Shown: positions 43,578 through 51,609 of the stretch, piece by piece
How the letters are laid out: the number at the start of each line of letters is the position of its first letter
How positions within the stretch are numbered: position 1 is the first letter of the stretch
Source of the DNA: Pseudoflavitalea rhizosphaerae
GTDB lineage: Bacteria > Bacteroidota > Bacteroidia > Chitinophagales > Chitinophagaceae
DNA length: 64,000 nucleotides
Reading direction: 5' to 3'
NCBI RefSeq assembly: GCF_003991355.1
Contig: NZ_RCSU01000002.1
Coordinates: 248,001 to 312,000, forward strand
Position numbers and translations under genes: made by a program
The notes under the pieces: model-generated
What the model was told of the DNA's origin: nothing
Database searches by the model: none
The model's input: only the letters and a program-made list of their open reading frames with translations

Positions 43578-44360
43578 TTAATAGATGTTTTCTTTGAAAC
43601 GGATGCCATCGATACAGAAATACGCCGGTGTGTTGACCAGGTCATCAGTCTTGTCGGAAGAATCGAAATAGAAAACAAGACTGGTTACAGGGCCGAGTTC
43701 TGCCAGTGAAACCGGCAGCCAGTCGTTCACCGTAAAACTTCTTTTATTATCATCATCAGACCAGCGGTCTGCCAGCAGGAAACTTACTTCGCCGGCTACT
43801 TTGGCGCCGTTCATACCCTTAATGATCACTTTTACATAATCCTTTTTTGTAGTGGTGAGCAGCCTTGTGCCGGTGGCCCATGTTTTCACAGGCTTACCGC
43901 CAACAGTAGTTCCCTGCGCATACATCATGGCCTGGTAGAGAAAGGTGGTGGGGGCAATCAGGAATTTGTCTACCGTCAACGCACGGTCGAAACTGATGGT
44001 AGCGCCATCATCACCGGGATGCACCACCAGGAAATTACCACCGGCATGCACCGCAGTACCGGAATACACGCTGAACTTCGTGGAATCCAGCGAGGATTCC
44101 TCCGTTACATAATTCCTGAAGTTGCGATTGGAAAGAGCGAACCCTGTCCAGTCGCTTCCATTCTTCACGATACTGAATGTAGCCGGCCCAGTTTTGATGG
44201 GCTGATCAGGCACCTGATGACTGAAGCGTTCCAGCGGCAGGTCTTCAAACAACATATCGGTTGCATAGAAGAACGGGCCCGTGTTCGCTTTTTCATTTTT
44301 CTTGCTGCAGCCTGTAACCAGCAGCACCAGCGTGTATAGGATCAATAATTGTTTGTGCAT
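43578..44360 (-). CDS. DUF4465-like lipoprotein of SusCD locus 3
   Basis: The product is 260 residues with lipobox LVLLVTGC. The body has the pattern of DUF4465 proteins: SDWTGFALSNRNFRNY near residue 65, a central FLVVHPGDDGATISFD and a final LVNTPAYFCIDGIRF. It is encoded directly after SusD, which is the place of a surface ligand-binding lipoprotein. The family name is from memory of the pattern and should be checked. ATG 44360 (MHKQLL) gives a normal lipoprotein signal; the longer frame overlaps the SusD end. Confidence 0.65.
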   Translation of the reverse strand: MHKQLLILYTLVLLVTGCSKKNEKANTGPFFYATDMLFEDLPLERFSHQVPDQPIKTGPATFSIVKNGSDWTGFALSNRNFRNYVTEESSLDSTKFSVYSGTAVHAGGNFLVVHPGDDGATISFDRALTVDKFLIAPTTFLYQAMMYAQGTTVGGKPVKTWATGTRLLTTTKKDYVKVIIKGMNGAKVAGEVSFLLADRWSDDDNKRSFTVNDWLPVSLAELGPVTSLVFYFDSSDKTDDLVNTPAYFCIDGIRFKENIY

Positions 44361-44379
44361 AATTCTCTTTTTTTCGGGA

Positions 44380-45816
44380 TTAGTATACAAGCGCCTCGTA
44401 TCCCGGGTTCTGTACTATTTTGGGATTGAACTTCATTTCAGAAGTGGGCAGCGGGTAGATGAAACGGTTTTCATCCAGAGACAGATTGTTCCTGAAAGAA
44501 TGGATGAAAGCCTTACCCGTATTCACATCTATGAAACGGAGCGATGCCATCCAGTCGGCCTCGTTCTCTATATGTATCTCTTTGAAAAGCTCTTTGAACA
44601 GCAGGGGATAGAATTCGTCCCTGCTTGCCACAGTTGTATCCAGCAGCTCCGATCTTCTCCTGATCACATTAACAGGCTCGATGGCTTCTTCCAGAGGCTT
44701 TCCTGTTTTTTCCAGCAATTCTGCCTGCAGGAAATAGAGTTCAGTGAGCCTGAGAAAATAGGTAGTGTATTTATCGTTATCCCCTCCTACCTGGCGGCCT
44801 TTGCGGGCGAGTTTCTTCGGCGCCCATTTGAACGTGTTGTTATTGGTGATGGGCGATTTCACATCACCCCAGGCCTCGAAGTAACGGGGATCGCCTTCGA
44901 GAAAGGACTTGCCCAGCGCTTCAATTCCCAGCATCGCATAGTTGTACCCGTAAGTATAGTTGTATCCCATTACAACATCGTCTGTTTTCTCCCTGTACCG
45001 GCAGAACAGGAGCTCTTTGGAATCCCAACTGTTCTCATACAGCTCAGTCAGCGAAGGCTCCAGTTGCAGGCCGAACTGCGGCGCATTGTTGATCACGTCT
45101 GTGATCAGGGTCAATGCCTCTGGATAATCCTGCTGACTGCCGCGATACAGCAACAGCTTGGCTTTGAGGGCCTTTGCCAGCTGGCGTGACATCCGGATGC
45201 CTGTTTTGTAATCAGGCGCATGTTCGATAGCGAAATTCAGATCATCCAGGATCTTCGCATAACTCTCTCCTACTGTTTGCCTGGCTTCATACACATTGTT
45301 GAGCGCCGAGAGCGTGTCTTTATAAATGATGCCGTATTTGGATTCAGGCGCATCCCACCATCTTCCGAAATAAAGGAAAGTGTAAAAGTGAGCAAAGGCC
45401 CTGATAGCCCGGGCCTCTGCAAGCATCTCCAGTTTTCGCCCGGGTGTAACAAATACGTCTTCGGATAATGGTTCGATGGCAGCCAGCGCTGCATTAGCGC
45501 CATTGGCTGTTTTGTAAAACTGCTGCCAGAGGAACTGGTTATCGCCTGTGGCCATCATATTGAAATTGAAAGCGCTACTGCTGGCGTTCACCACTCCCAG
45601 CATGGAGGAAAATCCGCTGGAGAAACGAACCGTCCACTCATCCTTTCCGATATGTGAGTAAGCGCCGTTGAGCACTGCCTGCGCAGATGGTTCGTCCGTT
45701 ACCGCTCCTTCTGGCGTGAGCAGGAATTGCGGTTCCTCATTCAGGAACTTTTTGCAGGAACTGGCGCTGGTGGCCAGTACCAGTCCGAACAGAAGATATT
45801 TATATACAGGTTTCAT
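44380..45816 (-). CDS. RagB/SusD family outer-membrane lipoprotein (locus 3)
   Basis: The product is 478 residues. The signal peptide ends TSASSC (Cys21), followed by KKFLNEEPQFLLTPEGAVTDE. TPR-type segments (AQAVLNGAYSHIG; LAEARAIRAFAHFYTFLYFGRWW) and the SusD ending NRFIYPLPTSEMKFNPKIVQNPGYE are clear. It works with the SusC encoded 12 bases upstream. It is not closely similar to the cassette SusD proteins. Confidence 0.93.
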   Translation of the reverse strand: MKPVYKYLLFGLVLATSASSCKKFLNEEPQFLLTPEGAVTDEPSAQAVLNGAYSHIGKDEWTVRFSSGFSSMLGVVNASSSAFNFNMMATGDNQFLWQQFYKTANGANAALAAIEPLSEDVFVTPGRKLEMLAEARAIRAFAHFYTFLYFGRWWDAPESKYGIIYKDTLSALNNVYEARQTVGESYAKILDDLNFAIEHAPDYKTGIRMSRQLAKALKAKLLLYRGSQQDYPEALTLITDVINNAPQFGLQLEPSLTELYENSWDSKELLFCRYREKTDDVVMGYNYTYGYNYAMLGIEALGKSFLEGDPRYFEAWGDVKSPITNNNTFKWAPKKLARKGRQVGGDNDKYTTYFLRLTELYFLQAELLEKTGKPLEEAIEPVNVIRRRSELLDTTVASRDEFYPLLFKELFKEIHIENEADWMASLRFIDVNTGKAFIHSFRNNLSLDENRFIYPLPTSEMKFNPKIVQNPGYEALVY

Positions 45817-45828
45817 GTTGTGTACAGT

Positions 45829-48800
45829 TTAGTTGAAGGAAATTCTGGCCGCGAAATTGAAAGTCTTCACTGAGGGATAGATCCCATAATCGCTTCCAAT
45901 ACCTGATATACCGCCTCCACCATTGGTGAGCCTGAAATTACCCTGCGGATCGATTCCGTTATAGTTTGTGAGCGTGAAGAGATTGGAAGCAGCAACAGAC
46001 AGATCGATGGCGCTGATAACCTTTAGTTTCAACACGCGTTGCGGGATCCGGTAATTCACTCTCACCAGGTTCAGCCGCAAATAATCTGCACGGCTCAGCC
46101 AGAAATCATTGAAAGTATTGGAAGAGCCTTGTCCATATGCCATACGCGGCCAGGCCGCATCACGGTTTTCCGGCGTCCAGGAATCCAGTACATATGCAGG
46201 ATAGTTCTTCAGGAAGAGGCCCACACCATACCAGTTGGCGGCATTGGTATACCAGTAACGTTTAGCCCCATACGCAAAAGAGAACTGTGTGGTGAAAGAG
46301 AAATTCTTATAACGGAGATTGGTATTGAAGCCACCGAAGAATTTCGGTTGTGCGCTGCCGAGTGGAACACGGTCCTTCGAGTCCACAATTCCATCTCCAT
46401 TGACATCATCGAAACGAAGATCGCCCGGACGGATACTATTCAAGCCATTCTGGTACCAGACCTTGGCACCTGTTTTTGGATTGATGCCTGAAAGCAGGTT
46501 ATATTCTTCCATCGACTGGTAGTACCTTCCACTCCACTGGTAACCGATCCATTGGGAGATGGGTTCTCCTTCCTTGATCCGCATGGCCAGCGCACTGCCT
46601 GAGTAAATCTCGATCACGGAATCCACGCCGTTTATCTTCAATGCCTTTGCCAGGTTATGTGCAACATTGAACCCAACAGTGAATGTGGTGTTCTTCGTTT
46701 TCACAAGGTCATAAGCGATATCGAATTCCACACCCCTGTTCCTGATACTGGCCACGTTCTGTTTTACACTTGTGAAGGCACTGCTGGATGGAATATTGCG
46801 CGTATAGATGATGTCTTTCGTTTCCTTCACATAAGCGCCAAGCGTACCGCGGACCCGATCGTTGTTCAGCGCAAAATCGATACCGCCATCCAGTGAAATG
46901 GTAGTCTCCCATTGCAGATCATTGTTGCCGAGCTGCGATGGCGTCATTCCGGGTTGCTCATTATATTGCGCGGCTGAATAGAGCGTTCTCCAATCATTAT
47001 TGCCGAGTACCTGCGAACCGGATTTACCGAAGGAAGATCGCAGTTTGAGATAGGAGAATGCCGGCAGGAGCTGCTTAACGAAAGGCTCTTCGGAAGCCAC
47101 CCATGCCAGTGCGCCGGAAGGGAAGAAACCCCATCTCTTATCAGGACCGAACCTGGAAGAACCATCGCTCCTGAACGTGAATGTGGCGAGGTATTTATTA
47201 TCGAATTTATAGTTCAGTCTTGCAATAGCAGAAGCCAGTGCACTGGAAGTATAGGTGGATGTTGGTTTCATTGGCGTAGTGCCGCTGGTGAGGTTGATCA
47301 TGATATCCTGATCGGGAAAATTCTGAACACCAGCATAGAAGTCTTTGTACATCGCATTTTCCAGGATGAAGCCACCAACTGCAGAAAGTGAATGTATCTT
47401 ATTGAGCACCCCGCTATACGTTGCCGTATTTTCGAAAACAGTAGTGGAGGTTTCGCTGTTGCGAATGGTAGCCTGGCCTTTGTGACTGGAGTATACAGTG
47501 CCTTCACGACTGAAACGATCTGCGATACTGTTATTGTAATTCACAGAATAGCTGCTGCGCAGCGTCAATGACCTGATGGGCTTGAATTCAACATAGCCCA
47601 TGGCGTTGACGCTTTTTCTGTCGGTAAGGTTTTTGTTCTTCAAAGAGGTGAGCGGGTTCTCTTCATTGTAACCCGGATCGAAGATCTTTCCGGATTCATC
47701 GTACATCGGGAAATCCGGACGGAAATTCCAGATCTTGTCTATCATATCATCTTTATTGTTCAGCTTCGAGTAGGCGCCACTGACTCGGATGCCTGTATTG
47801 ATCTTCTCACCTATCTGTGTATCGAAATTGAAACGTCCGGTGAAGCCCTTCCTGTTACTTCCTTTGATGATACCCTGCTGGTCCACTACCCCAATGGCGA
47901 TATAATAATTGGATGCCTGGTTACCTCCGCGAATGGACACATCATATTTGGATTCGATGGCATCCTGCGATAATTCGTTCCACCAGTTTGTATTCCCATC
48001 GAAGAAGGCGTTGGACTTGAAAGGCGTTGAGGCATAATCCACTTCGGCGCCTGGCACGATCTGGCCGTAATCCAGCACCAGCGAGATCCCGCCGGTGGTA
48101 ACACCTGTTCCGAGTGTGCTGAAATAATTGCTGGTGGCATTTTTGATCACGCTCTTGAATTCATCAGTATTGAGCATGCGGAACTGGTCGCTTTGTTTCT
48201 GGATGCCGATATCGGTGGAGAACTCGATCACCGGTCTTTTTGTTTTGGAGCCCTTCTTTGTAGTAACCAGCACCACGCCGCTGGCGGCACGTGAACCGTA
48301 GATGGCGGTGGCGGATGCATCTTTGAGGATATCGATAGACTCTACATCGCGAATATTGAAATCATAGAGGATGGTGGCAATGTCCGAGCCATTCACATTG
48401 TATTGCGGGATGCCATCGATCACCCAAAGCGGTTGGTTATTGCCGTTAAGTGAAGATGTGCCCCTGATCTGGATGGCAACCGGTGCGCCTGGCGCGCCAT
48501 TGGCTACCATCACGTTCACACCGGCGGCCTTGCCCTGCAGCATGGCGGCCATATCGGCATGTGGAGGAGCGCCTTCGAGGTCTTTATCTGTAACACGGGC
48601 AACGGAGCCGGTAAGATCTTTTGCCTTACTGGTCCCATACCCGATCACTACAATTTCATTTTCGGAGGTATTTCCTTCTTCCAGTGCAATGCTGATCACT
48701 TTCCTGCTGCCAATGAGCACTTCTTTGGTGATCATTCCCACATGCGAGAACACCAGCACTTTTGCATGATCGCCTGCCTGCAATGAATACCTGCCCTCCT

Positions 48801-49305
48801 GGTTTGTAAGTGTTCCGTTTTTTTCGCCTTTCACCATTACGGACACACCGGGCATAGGTTTACCGTTCGGACCGGTAACGATGCCTGTGATGGGCTCGGG
48901 CGCTGGTTCTTCCGGCATAATGATCAATCTCGCAGGAGCTTCCGGCTTATGCGTAATGATCACGGTGTTCTGCACGATGGTGTAACTGAAAGGCTGTCCT
49001 TCGAAACACTTGTTCAGGCTTTCGATCAGGCTGGCGTCTTTCAGCGAGACCGTTACAGGCCTTGCCTTCTTCAATAATCTTTCATTGAAAAAGAATTGAG
49101 TGCCCGTTTGCTGCCGGATGGTGGAAAGCACTTTTTCCAGCGCATCGTTCCTGGCATCGAGCGTAACCTTCTGCCCATAGCTTTCGGCATAGCTATGGAT
49201 GCAAAAGAAGAGGATGAGAAAAGCAGTCAGCTTCATGATCCGCAGCATTTTGGTGATTCCGTTATCCCTGGCGGAATAATGGAAAACAGGAATTTTTAAA
49301 AGCAT
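45829..49305 (-). CDS. SusC/RagA family TonB-dependent transporter with STN domain (locus 3)
   Basis: The product is 1158 residues. A leader of about 25 residues precedes the signal helix (KLTAFLILFFCIHSYA). The STN domain (ALEKVLSTIRQQTGTQFFF), a carboxypeptidase-like domain (ITGIVTGPNGKPMPGVSVMVK near 138), the NEIVVIGYGTSKAKDLTGSV TonB-box-like stretch near 215, the plug with LWVIDGIPQ, DASATAIYGSRAASGVVLVTTK and the barrel follow. ATG 49305 is kept because the long leader is also seen in the other two SusC proteins and AAAGGT lies just before it. It signals through the FecR at 49449. Ligand unknown; the partners suggest a non-glycan compound as one option. Confidence 0.93.
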   Translation of the reverse strand: MLLKIPVFHYSARDNGITKMLRIMKLTAFLILFFCIHSYAESYGQKVTLDARNDALEKVLSTIRQQTGTQFFFNERLLKKARPVTVSLKDASLIESLNKCFEGQPFSYTIVQNTVIITHKPEAPARLIIMPEEPAPEPITGIVTGPNGKPMPGVSVMVKGEKNGTLTNQEGRYSLQAGDHAKVLVFSHVGMITKEVLIGSRKVISIALEEGNTSENEIVVIGYGTSKAKDLTGSVARVTDKDLEGAPPHADMAAMLQGKAAGVNVMVANGAPGAPVAIQIRGTSSLNGNNQPLWVIDGIPQYNVNGSDIATILYDFNIRDVESIDILKDASATAIYGSRAASGVVLVTTKKGSKTKRPVIEFSTDIGIQKQSDQFRMLNTDEFKSVIKNATSNYFSTLGTGVTTGGISLVLDYGQIVPGAEVDYASTPFKSNAFFDGNTNWWNELSQDAIESKYDVSIRGGNQASNYYIAIGVVDQQGIIKGSNRKGFTGRFNFDTQIGEKINTGIRVSGAYSKLNNKDDMIDKIWNFRPDFPMYDESGKIFDPGYNEENPLTSLKNKNLTDRKSVNAMGYVEFKPIRSLTLRSSYSVNYNNSIADRFSREGTVYSSHKGQATIRNSETSTTVFENTATYSGVLNKIHSLSAVGGFILENAMYKDFYAGVQNFPDQDIMINLTSGTTPMKPTSTYTSSALASAIARLNYKFDNKYLATFTFRSDGSSRFGPDKRWGFFPSGALAWVASEEPFVKQLLPAFSYLKLRSSFGKSGSQVLGNNDWRTLYSAAQYNEQPGMTPSQLGNNDLQWETTISLDGGIDFALNNDRVRGTLGAYVKETKDIIYTRNIPSSSAFTSVKQNVASIRNRGVEFDIAYDLVKTKNTTFTVGFNVAHNLAKALKINGVDSVIEIYSGSALAMRIKEGEPISQWIGYQWSGRYYQSMEEYNLLSGINPKTGAKVWYQNGLNSIRPGDLRFDDVNGDGIVDSKDRVPLGSAQPKFFGGFNTNLRYKNFSFTTQFSFAYGAKRYWYTNAANWYGVGLFLKNYPAYVLDSWTPENRDAAWPRMAYGQGSSNTFNDFWLSRADYLRLNLVRVNYRIPQRVLKLKVISAIDLSVAASNLFTLTNYNGIDPQGNFRLTNGGGGISGIGSDYGIYPSVKTFNFAARISFN

Positions 49306-49400
49306 ACCTTTGCTTCAGTTTTGGTTAAAGAATCGCTATCCGCCATTACTGGCGGAGCAGTTGTGTCCACATTTGCAAATAGCAGGTTCCGCCAAAGCCC

Positions 49401-49435
49401 GCCGGCAGTGCTTCCTCACTTCCGGCTTTCTTTTT
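49401..49435 (+). terminator. Plus-strand terminator facing away from susC, locus 3
   Basis: GCCGGCAGTG (49401-49410) pairs with CACTTCCGGC (49417-49426) with one mismatch and a 6-base loop, followed by TTTCTTTTT on the plus strand. It sits 14 bases from the fecR stop, in the same relative place as 21237 and 39586. Confidence 0.65.
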
Positions 49436-49448
49436 ATGCAGATGCCTG

Positions 49449-50684
49449 TTAAGGTTTAATGATAACTGAATTGCCTTCCACTGTAGCTTTTATATCGCTA
49501 TACCGGAGAATCTCGAGGAACTGGTTAAGGTTTACGGAGCGGGGAATGTTACCGGTGAACCTGTCGGCGGGTATGCCTTTAGGATACACCACGTCTACAT
49601 TGTACCAGCGCTCCATCTGCCTCATCAGGGCAGCTATATCTGTGCTCTTGAAACTGAATTGTCCATTTTTCCATGCAATCTGTTGTTGTACGTCCACTGT
49701 CTTCACCTGCATATTGTTCTTTTGATCAGGATAGAGCAGCGCCTGCCGGCCAGGCTTCAATACAACCCCGGGTCCGGCTTTTATACCTTCCTGGCTAACC
49801 TTTACCGATCCGTTCACCAGTGTTACTTTCGACGCTTCTTCGTTCGTATAGGCGTTGATGTTGATGCTGGTGCCCAACACCTCCACTACTGCGCTTGTGG
49901 TACGGATGAAAAAAGGTTTGTTCTTGTTTGGCTTTACTTGGATATACACTTCACCCCACACTTCAATCTCCCTTGCATCTCCAAAACGGACGGGGAAACG
50001 AACCGAACTTGCTGCATTCAACCAAACCAACGAACCATCGGACAGGGTCAACTGGTATTGTCCACCCCGTGGAGTTGACAGGGTGTGGAATGTAGCCGCG
50101 CTCACTCCAGCCGCCTTTTGTTTTCTGTACAGTTCAGTATAATCCAACATCGCGTTGCTGCGCGTTACACTGGTGCCGGAACCTGCATCCACCAGTTGAT
50201 TCCCCTTATTGTCCAGTTGCACCTCCCTTCCATCATCCAGGATCAAAACAGCTTTATCAGTACCGGGTTGAATTGGTTGCGATGAACGATTGCTTTTTTC
50301 TGCAGAAGCAGTTTTGTTTTTTTTCTTTTCCTGTTCGGGAATCCAGAAAAACCATAATCCTGCTCCCACTAATACCAGGAGCATTGCCGCGGCATACCAG
50401 CGCCATAGCGGCCTGATCCTCTTTACTACAGGTACTTCTTCCTGTAATAAGGCAGACCCCGCGCCGGCACGAAAGATGGCCTGCAACATAGCATCGGCGG
50501 ACCCTTCGGGGAACAACTGTTCCTCCAGCATTGCAGGCTCCACTTTGTTGATCCATTGTTTCAGGATGGCGTCGTTCTCCGGACGCTGCAACAGTTCAAA
50601 AAGCGCCGCGCGCTCAGCTTCAGTGGCAGCCCCGCTGAAAAACCTGCCCAGTAACCACTCTATCGATGGTGTTTGTTGATCCAT
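49449..50684 (-). CDS. FecR family anti-sigma/sensor protein (locus 3)
   Basis: The product is 411 residues and starts at a normal ATG (MDQQTPSIEWLL). The cytoplasmic part is about 90 residues; a membrane helix follows (WYAAAMLLVLVGAGLWFFWI). The FecR domain has STPRGGQYQLTLSDGSLVWLNAASSVRFP near 205, and a C-terminal DUF4974-type domain ends EGNSVIIKP. It would hold the sigma factor encoded 64 bases upstream and receive the signal from the STN domain of the SusC at 45829. Confidence 0.92.
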   Translation of the reverse strand: MDQQTPSIEWLLGRFFSGAATEAERAALFELLQRPENDAILKQWINKVEPAMLEEQLFPEGSADAMLQAIFRAGAGSALLQEEVPVVKRIRPLWRWYAAAMLLVLVGAGLWFFWIPEQEKKKNKTASAEKSNRSSQPIQPGTDKAVLILDDGREVQLDNKGNQLVDAGSGTSVTRSNAMLDYTELYRKQKAAGVSAATFHTLSTPRGGQYQLTLSDGSLVWLNAASSVRFPVRFGDAREIEVWGEVYIQVKPNKNKPFFIRTTSAVVEVLGTSININAYTNEEASKVTLVNGSVKVSQEGIKAGPGVVLKPGRQALLYPDQKNNMQVKTVDVQQQIAWKNGQFSFKSTDIAALMRQMERWYNVDVVYPKGIPADRFTGNIPRSVNLNQFLEILRYSDIKATVEGNSVIIKP

Positions 50685-50748
50685 AAGGCAAGATGAGTAT
50701 ACAATAAAGAGACCTGAACTGAACAGGTAGGGTTAGTACTCTCGAAAA

Positions 50749-51384
50749 TTATTTTTCGAGGAGGAGAAGAAAGATGATGGCAAACTCGATCCGCGCCTGG
50801 CAATAGGCTTTCACAGACCGCATCGCGTGGGCAAGATGCACTTTCACCGTCTCTGGCGAAAGCCCCATGATCTCAGCCACCTTTACCCGTGGAAGTTGTT
50901 GCTCCCGGTTCAGCTGCCAGGCCAGCTTTTGCCGGGGAGGTAAGACGGCGACCGCCTCCCTGATAATGGCGGCAAACTCCTTCTGCTGAACCAGTTCCTG
51001 CAACTGCTGACTGAAATGCCATTCGGACTGATCGGATCCCTGGAGGATATTGTTGTAACGTGCAATATTTTTCAGGGCCCTGAAAGCCCTGTGTTTAACC
51101 ATCGTGTTCAGGTAGGCTTCGATATTATCGATGGAGGGCATTTGTTCCCTTTTGATCCAGAGTTGCAGGAACACTTCCTGTACAATCTCCTCGGCCAGCT
51201 CGGAAGACTGAACAAGCGCCAGAGCATGAGTATAAGTGCGGTTGCGATAAAAATGGAATAACTCCGTGAAGGCTTGCTGGTCTGAACGGGCTATCAGATC
51301 CAGCAGATACTTTTGGTTGTATGGTCCGGCGGTTAACAAGGGTTTGCAGGGGATTGGTATTGCAATAGTAGAATAATTATGCAA
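50749..51384 (-). CDS. RNA polymerase ECF sigma factor (locus 3)
   Basis: The product is up to 211 residues. Region 2 is FTELFHFYRNRTYTHALALV...AEEIVQEVFLQLWIKREQM, and region 4 is PPRQKLAWQLNREQQLPRVKVAEIMGLSPETVKVHLAHAMRSVK. A hydrophobic C-terminal tail is present (FAIIFLLLLEK). There is no ATG before region 2: the start is either TTG 51384 or TTG 51339. It should direct the run down to the thioredoxin-like gene. Confidence 0.9.
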   Translation of the reverse strand: MHNYSTIAIPIPCKPLLTAGPYNQKYLLDLIARSDQQAFTELFHFYRNRTYTHALALVQSSELAEEIVQEVFLQLWIKREQMPSIDNIEAYLNTMVKHRAFRALKNIARYNNILQGSDQSEWHFSQQLQELVQQKEFAAIIREAVAVLPPRQKLAWQLNREQQLPRVKVAEIMGLSPETVKVHLAHAMRSVKAYCQARIEFAIIFLLLLEK

Positions 51385-51414
51385 TTCAAAAAAATACAGA
51401 GTGCGGCCAGTACG

Positions 51415-51555
51415 CGGCTGACTAAAAAGTGCGGAGAGCTGGCAGTCGCTCGCCTCTGGCGAGTGACTTTTGTTTAGTCGCCTCCGGCGACGCGGTGTTC
51501 GCCGGAGGCGAACAAATAGAAGTCACTCGCCGGAGGCGAGCGACTGGGCACACTC
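51415..51555. repeat. Four-hairpin GC-rich intergenic repeat, copy 3
   Basis: It starts GGCTGACTAAAAAG. The hairpins are CTCGCC/GGCGAG (loop TCT), GTCGCC/GGCGAC (loop TCC), TTCGCC/GGCGAA (loop GGA) and CTCGCC/GGCGAG (loop GGA). It lies between the terminator of the 51610 gene and the sigma gene of locus 3, on whose promoter side it sits. Confidence 0.9.
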
Positions 51556-51557
51556 AA

Positions 51558-51589
51558 AGTAAAAGGGCCAACCTGTGATGGTCGGCCCT
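51558..51589 (-). terminator. Intrinsic terminator after the beta-helix/discoidin gene
   Basis: AGGGCC and GGCCCT, plus an inner ACC/GGT, pair around a 6-base loop. On the minus strand TTTT follows. It lies about 20 bases after the stop at 51610. Confidence 0.7.
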
Positions 51590-51609
51590 GTTTCTATTAT
51601 TCTATTTTT

